A stretch of 64,000 nt of DNA from Synechococcus sp. AG-686-F08. Lineage in GTDB: Bacteria > Cyanobacteriota > Cyanobacteriia > PCC-6307 > Cyanobiaceae. The stretch spans positions 1 to 64,000 of the forward strand of contig QCVQ01000003.1 of NCBI GenBank assembly GCA_003210315.1, in the 5' to 3' direction. A program made the position numbers and the translations under genes. The notes beneath the pieces were generated by a model. It was not told the DNA's origin and did not search any database. It was given only the letters and a program-made list of their open reading frames with translations. This document shows, piece after piece, positions 37,605 through 47,127 of the stretch (position 1 is its first letter; each line of letters begins with the position of its first letter).

Positions 37605-40106
37605 TCAACTATTACTAGCCCCAGGAATCGTTTCCCAATCGGTGTGCGTGGCCCAAAGGCCCCAAATCGCCATCGCCCGCAGGTAGTGGCAAGCCCTGAA
37701 GGTGTTCACGGCCGTGATCGCTTCCGGGGTGCGGAATTGCAAGCCCCCCGAATACACCTGTGTCACCACCGCTGAGCAGATCGCTTCTGCGGTTTTGCTT
37801 TCACCCATCAAGCGGTAATAGCTGGCAATTCCAAAGTTGATCCCCGTCCACACCTCCAAGGGGTGGGTGCCATTTGGATCCAAGGGCGTGCCATCACGGC
37901 GCAAGCCATTGGCCACCCCGAGCGATCCGCCAGCAAAGTTGTCAAAACAGGCCTCCTTCACCGCGTTCAAGGTGCTGCGGCTGTTGGCCTCACTCACCAC
38001 CGGCGGTAATTCCAGCAAGCGCGCATAGAAATCACCGCAGAGCTGATCGGCCATCACCACCGGCGTACCGCTTTCAGCATCGATGTCGTAGTACTCACCG
38101 TTCCAAAGCAGCGTGTCGAAATTGGCGCGCGATTGCTCCAGCCAACCACTGAAAGTGTGCTGCTCATCGCCGGTCTCCAATCCCAGCTCCAGCTGCAGCC
38201 GTTGCGCCATCGCTAAGGCCGCTTCCAAGGCCGCGATCCAGAGCGCACCGCAATACGCACTCACCCCCTTGAGCGGCCAATCATCAAAGGTTTGATCGGG
38301 GGCGCCGCCGTTATCGGGCAGGCCATCGTCATTCACATCAAATTGCTTGAGGTAATGCAGGGCCTGCACCGCCGCAGGCCAGCACTCCGCCAGAAAGCTC
38401 AGGTCTTCTCCGGTGGGAGCCAATTTGAACGTGCGCCACACCTGCAGCACGTAATCGCTGGCGAGATCCTTCCAGAGATTGCAGTCCTGATAGGCGGTGT
38501 AGTTGGTGGCATCAAATGGCACTTCATTCGGTGCCCCCAAATCGTGGGGTGTGGCCCCTTTCACCTTTCGGTCTGCTTCCACCCGGCCGCGGCCCTGGGT
38601 GAAATACCAACCGATCGGTCGTTGGGTGGCATCCGCCGCTGGAATCGCTCGGGCAAAGCTGCGAATCACCGCCTTATCGAGCTCTGGCCAAAGCTGGAGC
38701 AACGCAAAGGAACCGTACAAACGCACATCAAGGCTTTCGTACCAGGCGTAATCGAGGCACTCGAGCACGCCAAAGCGGCCATAGGGATCCTTGGAGCTGG
38801 CAGCCGTCCAGAGGCTGCCGCCACTGGCGAGGTCGTAGAGCTCGTTGAACAGCGCCATGCGCAGCTCCTCGGGAAGCTCCTTGCGCGCCAACACCGGCGC
38901 TTGCCAGGCTTCGATTTGTTCATGCCAAGACGTCCAATCGCGCAGGGCTTCCGCCGCAATCGCTGCCGCGTGGCAACCATCAACGCCATAAAAGTCGGTG
39001 TAGCGGCGCAGGTCGCGCACCCCCGTCGCAAAGCTCGTGACCGGCAGATCCCAGCTGATCGCCACCGGAATCTCTCGGGTTTCACCCGGCGCCAGGGTGA
39101 GTTTCACGGCGATCGCCGCACTGGCATGTTCGCCCTTTCGGCTGGCGCGATCGTTGTTGCTATCGGGGATCACCCCGTCCGTGGCAAAGGGCTGCCAGAG
39201 CTCGGCACCATCACTGCTGGGATCCCAGCGGCTGCAGCGCATCAGCTCCACCCCTTCCAGCGTGTCTGGCAGAGCCAGACACCACTGCCCTTGTCCTTCC
39301 GCCACCGGCGTTGAGCGCTTGCCATCGAGCAGCACCCCGCTCAGGCCATCAGCATCGATCCAACGGTTGCTCTGACCCTCGCCGTCTCCAATCGCTGGGG
39401 CGTAGTTGTGCTCTGGGCTGCCGTCATCGCGAAAGTGCACCTCCGCCGCTGCATCGGTGTTGGTGAACCAACCCACCGTGTTGCGCCAACTCAGCAGCAG
39501 CGACAGCTCTAAAGGCTTTTTGGTGGGATTGGTGAGGGTCCAGCGGAACACCGCCACCGGATAACTGCTGCGTTGGTAATCACCAGGAAGGATCGGGCTG
39601 AACGCCTCGCAACTCACCTCAGCGCGAAACACCCCTTCGTAGTGGTTCCAGCTCAGGGGGTAGCGAGCGGCATAGGTGCCGGTGCTGTTCTCCTCCGTAC
39701 TGGCGGGATACCACTGCCAGCTGCTCAGCGGCTTGCCTGACTCCGGCCTGGAATCATCGCGCGTTGGCTCCGTCGCTAAGGCATGAACGCGCACCTGATC
39801 GCCTTGCTTTTCCCAAAGCGCGAATTGGCAATCGGGGATGCTGCCGTACCAATGCTCACCGCCATCGAGGTGCCAAAGATTGAAATCACCACGGGAGCTA
39901 CGACCAAGACAACCGGCACCAAACCCACCAAGGGGCATCCCATGCCAAGGGCCATCGTCGAGGTTGCTGGCGTAGCGCACCGTAAACGGGGTCTGCCAAC
40001 CCAAGCCAAAGGAGCGACTCCAGCTGGCTTCTGGTGGTTGCCAACCCTTGCCTGATGAGCCGCGGCTCAGCCGTGAACGCAATGCGGACAGTCCGAGCGG
40101 TGCCAT
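37605..40106 (-). CDS. GH116 family glycosidase (GBA2-like)
   Basis: GMPLGGFGAGCLGRSSRGDFNLWHLDGGEH; DDWPLKGVSAYCGALWIAAL; catalytic-region wording. Confidence 0.9.
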   Translation of the reverse strand: MAPLGLSALRSRLSRGSSGKGWQPPEASWSRSFGLGWQTPFTVRYASNLDDGPWHGMPLGGFGAGCLGRSSRGDFNLWHLDGGEHWYGSIPDCQFALWEKQGDQVRVHALATEPTRDDSRPESGKPLSSWQWYPASTEENSTGTYAARYPLSWNHYEGVFRAEVSCEAFSPILPGDYQRSSYPVAVFRWTLTNPTKKPLELSLLLSWRNTVGWFTNTDAAAEVHFRDDGSPEHNYAPAIGDGEGQSNRWIDADGLSGVLLDGKRSTPVAEGQGQWCLALPDTLEGVELMRCSRWDPSSDGAELWQPFATDGVIPDSNNDRASRKGEHASAAIAVKLTLAPGETREIPVAISWDLPVTSFATGVRDLRRYTDFYGVDGCHAAAIAAEALRDWTSWHEQIEAWQAPVLARKELPEELRMALFNELYDLASGGSLWTAASSKDPYGRFGVLECLDYAWYESLDVRLYGSFALLQLWPELDKAVIRSFARAIPAADATQRPIGWYFTQGRGRVEADRKVKGATPHDLGAPNEVPFDATNYTAYQDCNLWKDLASDYVLQVWRTFKLAPTGEDLSFLAECWPAAVQALHYLKQFDVNDDGLPDNGGAPDQTFDDWPLKGVSAYCGALWIAALEAALAMAQRLQLELGLETGDEQHTFSGWLEQSRANFDTLLWNGEYYDIDAESGTPVVMADQLCGDFYARLLELPPVVSEANSRSTLNAVKEACFDNFAGGSLGVANGLRRDGTPLDPNGTHPLEVWTGINFGIASYYRLMGESKTAEAICSAVVTQVYSGGLQFRTPEAITAVNTFRACHYLRAMAIWGLWATHTDWETIPGASNS

Positions 40107-40278
40107 GCAAAGGCCGAAAGTGGCTCCAGATTGCCAGAGCTGGCCAGAAGAGCCAGGGCCTTGCTATTAGCTAGGCGACTGAACCCTTTGCAACTGCAGC
40201 CTTTAAACGCTCACTGGCAGCCAAGCCCCCACCCCTTCGCCGCTGGCGATGCCCTGATGGAGAACGCGTGAGAACCCA

Positions 40279-41817
40279 GTGAGAGTAGGCAATTTAAGGG
40301 AATTGCAATCGCTAGCTTGCATCCCCTTTTTGGGCATCCTTGCCAGCCTGCAGCTGATCGATCCCAGCGTGGCCAATATCGCCTTGGTGAAAGCCAGTGA
40401 TGCCTTGCAGATGCATGGCGCTGTGTTGGCCCTAGGCGCCAGCGTTTCCACCCTGGCCCAAGCCGCATCGGTGCTGGTGATGGGCTTTTTCGGCGACCGT
40501 TTTGGCCGGCGGCGGGTGCTGGCGGCCTCGCTGCTCCTGGCCCTATTGGGGAACCTGCTGTCGATGCTGTCCGGCGAGGCGGGCCTATTCCTAGTCGGCC
40601 GTGCTCTCACCGGCATCGCCCTCGGCTCAGTGCTCACCAGCACTTTTGCCAGCGTGCGCTTCGTCACCCCGGCCGCTGGCGTGAGCGCCGCCCTCGGCCT
40701 CTGGAACCTGCTGATCGTGGTGGGCTTCATCAGCGGCTCCCTGATCGGTGGCTGGATGGCCACGATCCATTGGCGCCTGTCTTTTTTACTGGTGCCGATC
40801 ATTTGCAGCGCAAGCCTGCTGCTCCTACCCGCACTGCTGCCTGCCATTCCAGGCAATCGCTCCCTCAAGCCCGACCTCCCCGGCCTAGCGAGTATTGCGG
40901 TCGCCATGGTGCTGTTTTTATTTGGCATTAACCACGCCGCCTTAGGGCTGCGCAGCCCCAGCTTCTGGCTGCCGGCCTCTAGTGGATTGCTGTTGTTTGT
41001 GCTGCACATCACGATTGAGCGCCGCAGCCATAAGCCAATCTTTCCGCCCCGGCTCTACCTGCGCGGTTTCTTTGCCGCAGCAGTGATCAACGGAATCGGC
41101 TGGAATGTGGCGCAAGCGGTGGTGCAACTGCAAACCAGCAACTTCTGGCAACTGGTGCAGGGGTACAGCACCAGTGCGGTGGCCTTCGCTCAGCTGCCCT
41201 TTCTGATCTGCTTTGGCGTGGCGGGGATCTACGCCGGACGCTGGATGGGTCCAGGCCGGCGCACCTTGAGTTTGATGGCAGGCGGCAGCCTGGCGTTGGT
41301 GCTTGGCCTCGCTCTATTCGCGATCGTGCAAGTGCAAACGCCCTATTGGCAGCTGCTGCCGGCGTTGATGCTGGCGGGCCTCGGGCTCGCCTTTGTGGCG
41401 GTGCCGCAGTCCGCCTTGTTTGTGCAAGAAGCACCGGAGGATTGCTTTGGATCGGTGTTGGCTTTCCGCACCACCAGCGGGCAGCTGGGCTTTGCCTTTG
41501 GGCTCGCCGCTAGCGGAACGATGATCAGCGGCTTTGGCTTCCATGATCTCCACAGCCGCATGCAGGCCGCCGGACTGGGCTTGGAGCATCTGCCCCAACT
41601 CGACGAGCAGATTCGTCTGTTTTTACGCAATAGCCCGATATCGCTTGAAGGATCGGCGTCTCAGCAACTGCTCAAGCTGTTGCGGGAGGCCTACACCCAG
41701 GGGCTAGCGGGAACGATGGTGGTCGTGGCGGTGATCACCGGGCTGCTGTTTGCGATCAGCTTGCTGCTGCTGATCATTGGCCGTGAACAGCAACTGCTCC
41801 ATCAAGAGGGTTCCTGA
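40279..41817 (+). CDS. MFS transporter
   Basis: Multiple TM segments; GFFGDRFGRRRVL motif. Confidence 0.9.
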   Translation: MRVGNLRELQSLACIPFLGILASLQLIDPSVANIALVKASDALQMHGAVLALGASVSTLAQAASVLVMGFFGDRFGRRRVLAASLLLALLGNLLSMLSGEAGLFLVGRALTGIALGSVLTSTFASVRFVTPAAGVSAALGLWNLLIVVGFISGSLIGGWMATIHWRLSFLLVPIICSASLLLLPALLPAIPGNRSLKPDLPGLASIAVAMVLFLFGINHAALGLRSPSFWLPASSGLLLFVLHITIERRSHKPIFPPRLYLRGFFAAAVINGIGWNVAQAVVQLQTSNFWQLVQGYSTSAVAFAQLPFLICFGVAGIYAGRWMGPGRRTLSLMAGGSLALVLGLALFAIVQVQTPYWQLLPALMLAGLGLAFVAVPQSALFVQEAPEDCFGSVLAFRTTSGQLGFAFGLAASGTMISGFGFHDLHSRMQAAGLGLEHLPQLDEQIRLFLRNSPISLEGSASQQLLKLLREAYTQGLAGTMVVVAVITGLLFAISLLLLIIGREQQLLHQEGS

Positions 41818-42134
41818 GCGATGCCGTCTTCCGCATCGAGCAAGGCATCGAGCGTGACCGCTGTGCGCACCAGCGCTTGATAGCGCTGCAGCACCCGTCG
41901 ATTGCGCTCCAACCAACGCGCGGCATCGGCGGGCGTATCTCGGCTTCCCCCACTCACCAAGCCGGAGGGATTATCCACATCCATCAGCTCTAAATCACCC
42001 TGTTGGGCCAGGAGTGCAAGAAGGATGTCGTGCAGGCGTTGACGGCGCTCCTTGATCCCATTGGTGCACATTTCAATCACACCGCGAGCGTTGTGGCCAT
42101 CTTGAAGGGATGGAGGTCTCATGCCTCCGCGCAT
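41802..42134 (-). CDS. Hypothetical protein
   Basis: 110 aa ORF, converges with the MFS gene. Confidence 0.6.
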   Translation of the reverse strand: MRGGMRPPSLQDGHNARGVIEMCTNGIKERRQRLHDILLALLAQQGDLELMDVDNPSGLVSGGSRDTPADAARWLERNRRVLQRYQALVRTAVTLDALLDAEDGIAQEPS

Positions 42135-42145
42135 CCACCATTTTC

Positions 42146-42646
42146 ATGCTTGTTTCCAAACGAAGCAAGGTGCTGACAGCTCTGCTTGCGCTCTGCAGCG
42201 GCCTTGGCGCTCCAGCGGTTCTCGCCGAGGAGCTTTACGTACTCGACACCACCTGCAGCACCCCAACCTCCCCCAACTTTTCCTGCCAAGTGAAGGCCGT
42301 TGATGTGGATGACACCACGGAATATCGCCATCGCTTTGGATCACGCACCGTGAGCTACCGCGTGATTGAAGACCCCTACGTCCGCATCGAAGGACAGGCC
42401 TATCCGGGCGCACCGTGGACATCGGTGAAAAACGCCAACATCAATTTCAAAACCGAACAGCTTTGCTTCAACAGCAAGGCGTTTTGTGTCAACAACCCCA
42501 CCTTCCTGGCCGATGTGCTGACCCAAGGCGGGCATGCCTTTCAAGGCCGGACCCGCATCGGTTTGGCCTTTGCCAGCAACGGCCGTGTGGATGTGTCTTG
42601 CTTCGACAACGGCTGCGATCGCCTCATGGAGGCCATTCAAAAATGA
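42146..42646 (+). CDS. Hypothetical secreted protein
   Basis: Internal ATG gives signal peptide MLVSKRSKVLTALLALCSGLGAPAVLAEE; ATGA overlap with the next gene. Confidence 0.75.
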   Translation: MLVSKRSKVLTALLALCSGLGAPAVLAEELYVLDTTCSTPTSPNFSCQVKAVDVDDTTEYRHRFGSRTVSYRVIEDPYVRIEGQAYPGAPWTSVKNANINFKTEQLCFNSKAFCVNNPTFLADVLTQGGHAFQGRTRIGLAFASNGRVDVSCFDNGCDRLMEAIQK

Positions 42647-43605
42647 CAAACAAAGTCCAAAAAACCGGCCTGGCAGGAGCGATCGGCGTCTTGCTGATGC
42701 TGCAACCGGCCGCAGCCCTGTCCGCCTTTGAGCACAATGGTGGTCTCAGCGTTGAGGCGGCACCAACGTCTGCCACAGAAGAGCTCCTGATCAGCCAACG
42801 CGGCGGACGCGGCGGTGGCGGCTCGAGAGGCGGTGGCGGCTCAAGAGGTGGCGGCTCCAGAAGTGGAGGATCGCGCTCCAGCAGTCGCTCCAGCAGCGGA
42901 CGCACCGGGTTTAGTTCCTACAGCGGCAGCCGCCAGGGCACGCGCCAGTCCACCCGCAGCAACCGCCAAACGACGCGCAGCAGCACGAGCGGCAATCGCC
43001 AAAGCGCGCGTACCGGCACCCGTGATACGCGTCAAACCAGCCGCACCGACAACCGGGGAACACGCCAAAACACCCGCAACAGCAACATTGATTCCCGTCA
43101 GCAGGGACGCACGAGCCGCACAGATGTACGCCAAAGCGGCCGCAATGATCGGGTCAACAACCGCTCAAACACCCGCCGCGATGCAGTGAACAACTGGGAT
43201 CGCTACGGCAATGGTTGGTACAGCGGATCGAGCTGGTCGAACAACCGCCCCTGGAACAACGGCTGGTACGGAGGGTCTTACTACAACAATTGGGGTTGGT
43301 ATCCAGGCCAAGCAGCCGCCTGGGGTCTTGCTGGCATGGCCACCTTTGGCACCATCAACAGCTTGGTGAATTCAGCTCAATCCAACCAAGTGAGCTACAT
43401 CGAAGTTCCAAACTCCGATTACTCGCTCTATTACCCAAGCGTGACGGCCACTGGGGATGTGGTGAGTTTTGAAGCCGACAACGGCTACGACACCGTGCGC
43501 TTCAACGCCAACTGCCGCAACGGCACCCTCAACGGCGGAACCCCAAGGAACGCCAATGAGGCCCAATTGCTGAATGCGGCCTGTCAGGTGGCCTTCGGGG
43601 AATAA
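42643..43605 (+). CDS. Secreted Gly/Ser/Arg-rich low-complexity protein
   Basis: MTNKVQKTGLAGAIGVLLMLQPAAALS; RGGRGGGGSRGGGG..., tandem TRQ(S/T/N)(S/T)R. Confidence 0.8.
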   Translation: MTNKVQKTGLAGAIGVLLMLQPAAALSAFEHNGGLSVEAAPTSATEELLISQRGGRGGGGSRGGGGSRGGGSRSGGSRSSSRSSSGRTGFSSYSGSRQGTRQSTRSNRQTTRSSTSGNRQSARTGTRDTRQTSRTDNRGTRQNTRNSNIDSRQQGRTSRTDVRQSGRNDRVNNRSNTRRDAVNNWDRYGNGWYSGSSWSNNRPWNNGWYGGSYYNNWGWYPGQAAAWGLAGMATFGTINSLVNSAQSNQVSYIEVPNSDYSLYYPSVTATGDVVSFEADNGYDTVRFNANCRNGTLNGGTPRNANEAQLLNAACQVAFGE

Positions 43606-43619
43606 CAGACACCAACGGC

Positions 43620-44690
43620 TCAGCTGAGCAAGGCCTGCAGGCGTTGCTCAGCCTCCGGCTCCAAGACAACAGGCTCGGCTTGATAGGCCGTGCCCTTGGC
43701 AATGCGCGCCGCAATCGCCTCGCGCGCAGAGTCCCATCCACTGATCTGAAGAGCGCTGTAGATCCGCTGCAGCGTGATCAGAGGTGACTGCACCAAGTCG
43801 TCGTAGGCAATCTCAACCAGCTGCCCCTTGGGGATCAAAGGCCGCGAGCGCGCAAAGGCCTCCTGCAATTGGTCATGGGCTGCCGCTGTTTGCTCCACTT
43901 GCTGAAGGCTGGATGGAGGCTCTTGCAGACCCACCAAATGAGCCAGGCGCTGCTTCACTTGCACCAATGAACGAACCGAATCGATCGGCCGCCGATGCAG
44001 ATAAACAAAACGAGCCCGCGGAAACAGACGTAGCAGCAAAACAATCCGTGCGGTGTGCGCAGAATTTTTGATCACCAGGTGGGTTTTACCAGCTCCCTCA
44101 TGCAACCAGGTGAGCTGTGTGAACCGAAGCAACGTCTGCTCAAACTCGGGCGTGCTGTTGAGCACAGCGCGGCGGAAATGCCTGGGGTAATTCTGAGGGA
44201 AAGCAACGCCAACCATGTTGGTGTCCATGGTGAGCCGGGCCAACCCCACCTCGTCTTCCTGGGGATCCTCTGCCCCCCAGGGCACAGCATCGATTGGGCG
44301 ATGCTGTGTCATCACCCACTTCAACAAGGGCGTCAGCACCGGTTTCAGGACCAAAGCGGCCTGCGGAGCAATGGTGAAGTGGTTGCGAGCGGTGGCGGCA
44401 GCTGGATCAGCAGCCAACAACTGATGCAGATAGGTGGTCCCACTGCGCCAGTGACCAATCACCACCACTGGGTCATCAGGGCAAGCGCAAGTCTTCATCC
44501 TGCGCTGAAACCAAAGGGTTTGCAGCCAAGCGAACGGTTCCACCATCAAGCCGCTGGCCGTAAGCAGCAGGGCCACAGGGAAGCGCCTGGGCGAGACGGT
44601 GCCATGCCTTAAACCGGCAAGCAACGTAGTGGGACGAATGCATCCCCCGGCAACTAACGCGTCAGAAAGACTGGATAAGGGCAACACCAC
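43620..44690 (-). CDS. Sulfotransferase family protein
   Basis: PAPS-binding-like IGHWRSGTTYLHQLL; FVYLHRRPIDSVRSLV. Confidence 0.88.
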   Translation of the reverse strand: MVLPLSSLSDALVAGGCIRPTTLLAGLRHGTVSPRRFPVALLLTASGLMVEPFAWLQTLWFQRRMKTCACPDDPVVVIGHWRSGTTYLHQLLAADPAAATARNHFTIAPQAALVLKPVLTPLLKWVMTQHRPIDAVPWGAEDPQEDEVGLARLTMDTNMVGVAFPQNYPRHFRRAVLNSTPEFEQTLLRFTQLTWLHEGAGKTHLVIKNSAHTARIVLLLRLFPRARFVYLHRRPIDSVRSLVQVKQRLAHLVGLQEPPSSLQQVEQTAAAHDQLQEAFARSRPLIPKGQLVEIAYDDLVQSPLITLQRIYSALQISGWDSAREAIAARIAKGTAYQAEPVVLEPEAEQRLQALLS

Positions 44691-44834
44691 GTCTGGGAAC
44701 AGCAGTAGACAGCTGGCAAAAAGCAGCTAGTTTCGAAAGCTCAATGTTTCGCAAATCTCCACTTGCGGGAGCCATTCGCCAGACATTGAAAAATTTATGC
44801 ATAATCTGCAACGACGTTGAAGGAGGCGCAAAGC

Positions 44835-45851
44835 ATGTTGGAGGCGCCAAGCGCAACGCTCAGCCAATTTTCCATACCCTCCGTAACCTCATCAAGCTTC
44901 CGCTGGAGCACGGACTTCCATAGTGCTAGTGAGTTAGCAGCCTCCCTATCGAGGCTGGGAAAAACCTTTGATGTCCTGCAACTGTCACCAGGCCCTCTGG
45001 AAGGCCACTTCTCAGTGGTCCACCTCGAAGACCTCAGCATCCTCAGCATTCAGACCAATCAGCTTCTCCTACTGAATGGTGAACGCGGGAACGATTGCAT
45101 CTGTTTTAGTTTAGAAATCAGCGGCAATCACAATGATCATCGTGTTTTTTGCCAAACAATAGAACCATATTCCTTGCATGGATTTAAACCAGATCTCACA
45201 GAAAGCCACTTCCAAGTAACAGCAGGATCAACCACTTTGATTGCGGTCGCATCTGCCAAGAGATTCAGCGGATTCCTTGGGAGATGCGGACATCATGAAT
45301 TGCTAGAAAATCTCCATACCAGCAATTCGTTGCAGTTAAAGCCAAACCTTTACGCAAAGATCAGCCAACAATTTTCTTGGTATTTCAACAATCCATTAAT
45401 CAATTCAGAGCTGCGCTCACTACACACTGGTCATATTTTCACGTTGATGCTAGAAGCCTTTACGGGCACAAATGATCAACACTTCAAATCATTCGAAATC
45501 GCACCACGCCAACATCTTGTACACGAATTAATCAATTGGGGATTTGAAAACAGCACCAACCCTCTCAAGCTTGATGACATCAGCAATGTTTTATTTAGCT
45601 CACGCCGAACACTGATACAAGGCTGCAAGGAAAATTTCAAGATGGGGCCGATGGAGCTTCTTCGGTTAATTCGCTTAGAACAGGTTAATTGCGTGCTCAG
45701 ATCAAATGAATTACGCAAATCACTCGAACTTAACAATGTAGGTGATGTCGCCAATTACTTTGGATTCGTAAGTCGAGGACACTTTTCAGCTGCTTATCAA
45801 AGCCAATATGGCGAAACCCCTAGACAAACCCTATACAAGGCCAAGAGCTAA
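44835..45851 (+). CDS. AraC-family regulator (paralog 1)
   Basis: AAGGAGG ahead of ATG 44835; C-terminal AraC HTH LFSSRRTLIQGCKENFKMGPMELLRLIRLEQVN...YFGFVSRGHFSAAYQSQYGETP. Confidence 0.88.
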   Translation: MLEAPSATLSQFSIPSVTSSSFRWSTDFHSASELAASLSRLGKTFDVLQLSPGPLEGHFSVVHLEDLSILSIQTNQLLLLNGERGNDCICFSLEISGNHNDHRVFCQTIEPYSLHGFKPDLTESHFQVTAGSTTLIAVASAKRFSGFLGRCGHHELLENLHTSNSLQLKPNLYAKISQQFSWYFNNPLINSELRSLHTGHIFTLMLEAFTGTNDQHFKSFEIAPRQHLVHELINWGFENSTNPLKLDDISNVLFSSRRTLIQGCKENFKMGPMELLRLIRLEQVNCVLRSNELRKSLELNNVGDVANYFGFVSRGHFSAAYQSQYGETPRQTLYKAKS

Positions 45852-45989
45852 TTTCAAGCCATCGCTTGTTCGCCATCCACAGCAGCTTGATCGCTCATGA
45901 ACTCAGCAATGAACCACCCCTAAGAGAGGTACACAAAATCACTTCAGGCGCGGAAAAACAGATATCCTGAAATGGTCTAGTCAACGATT

Positions 45990-47018
45990 GTGTCCTCCAG
46001 CTTCCCTAGTATTGCCAGCCCTGGAAGAGCTGCACTACGAACAATTGGTACTCAAGAAAAGAACAGCAGAACGACCACATTTCGCTCTGCTAGCGAACTG
46101 AAGCAGCGGTTTAAAGAGATTGGCAAAACATTTGATGCCGTTCAATTAAGCCAAGGACCACTTAATGGAAAATTTACTTTAACAAACTTAGGCAGCATAT
46201 TTTTGCTCAAAATCCACACTAATCAGAGACTACTTCTGAATGGAGATAGGGGATTCGACTGCATGAGTTTTTGCCTTGAAGCCACTGGCTTGGCCGATCA
46301 GCACTTATTGCATAACAAACCAATTGAGCCATATTCCCTCAATGGATTTCGTCAGGGACAAAAAGAATCACACTTCCAACTCACAGCCAATACCACCACT
46401 TTTCTGGCAATCCTGTCGATCAGTCGCTTCAATGCTTTCATCTCCCATTGCGAACGAGACGACTTAATCGAAGAGCTTGAAGGACACAATGAGTTGCAGA
46501 TGAAGCCTGCAATGCATGCAAAGATTAGGAAACAACTTCAGAGCCTGATCCCCAACCCAGCGCTTACAATGCAGCAGAGCCGACAAATCACCAATCATCT
46601 CTACAGTTCATTCCTAAGCGCTCTGATTGATAAGTCCAATGTTGATTACCTCGCCTATACTCCATCTCCCCGTCAGGAGCTAGTGAAAGATTTTGTGGAT
46701 TGGGCCTTCAAGAATTCACGCAATAACTACAATCTCGATCAAATCAGCGAATTATTGTTCGCATCTAGACGAACCCTGATCCAGGGCAGCAAAGAAGCCT
46801 TAGGGATGGGTCCGATGGAAATGATGAAACGTGTACGCCTTGAGCAAGTGAATTGGATCTTGCGATCAACCGAAGCACGTGAAGACGCAAGGTTTACAAC
46901 AATCACCCAAGTTGCTCAGCATTATGGATTTCAAAGCCGCGGTCACTTCGCCAAGGCCTACCAAAACCTGTTTGCAGAAACCCCAAGCGAGACCTGGCTG
47001 AAGTCAATGATTCGCTGA
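45990..47018 (+). CDS. AraC-family regulator (paralog 2)
   Basis: GTG start; LFASRRTLIQGSKEALGMGPMEMMKRVRLEQVNW...HYGFQSRGHFAKAYQ. Confidence 0.88.
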   Translation: MSSSFPSIASPGRAALRTIGTQEKNSRTTTFRSASELKQRFKEIGKTFDAVQLSQGPLNGKFTLTNLGSIFLLKIHTNQRLLLNGDRGFDCMSFCLEATGLADQHLLHNKPIEPYSLNGFRQGQKESHFQLTANTTTFLAILSISRFNAFISHCERDDLIEELEGHNELQMKPAMHAKIRKQLQSLIPNPALTMQQSRQITNHLYSSFLSALIDKSNVDYLAYTPSPRQELVKDFVDWAFKNSRNNYNLDQISELLFASRRTLIQGSKEALGMGPMEMMKRVRLEQVNWILRSTEAREDARFTTITQVAQHYGFQSRGHFAKAYQNLFAETPSETWLKSMIR

Positions 47019-47127
47019 TCGTTGCCACAGGTCCCATCCGTGCAGGTTTGAGTTCCCGAGCCGAGTCAAAGACTGAACCTGCAGTTAGCAAGTAATGGTC
47101 AGCTAACGCACGACTGGTTTCTCATCC

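Noticed and set aside
38292-39314. 340-aa plus-strand ORF
   Set aside because: Lies entirely antisense to the well-supported GH116 gene; composition typical of a GC-rich shadow ORF.
42415-42642. N-terminal extension of the Arg/Gly-rich ORF
   Set aside because: Overlaps the 42146-42646 gene in another frame; the signal peptide starts at the internal ATG 42643.
42815-43189. Alternate-frame Ala/Arg-rich ORFs at 42815-43189 and 42841-43134
   Set aside because: Artefacts of the low-complexity repeat region in the secreted-protein gene.
44055-44612. 185-aa plus-strand ORF
   Set aside because: Antisense to the sulfotransferase gene.
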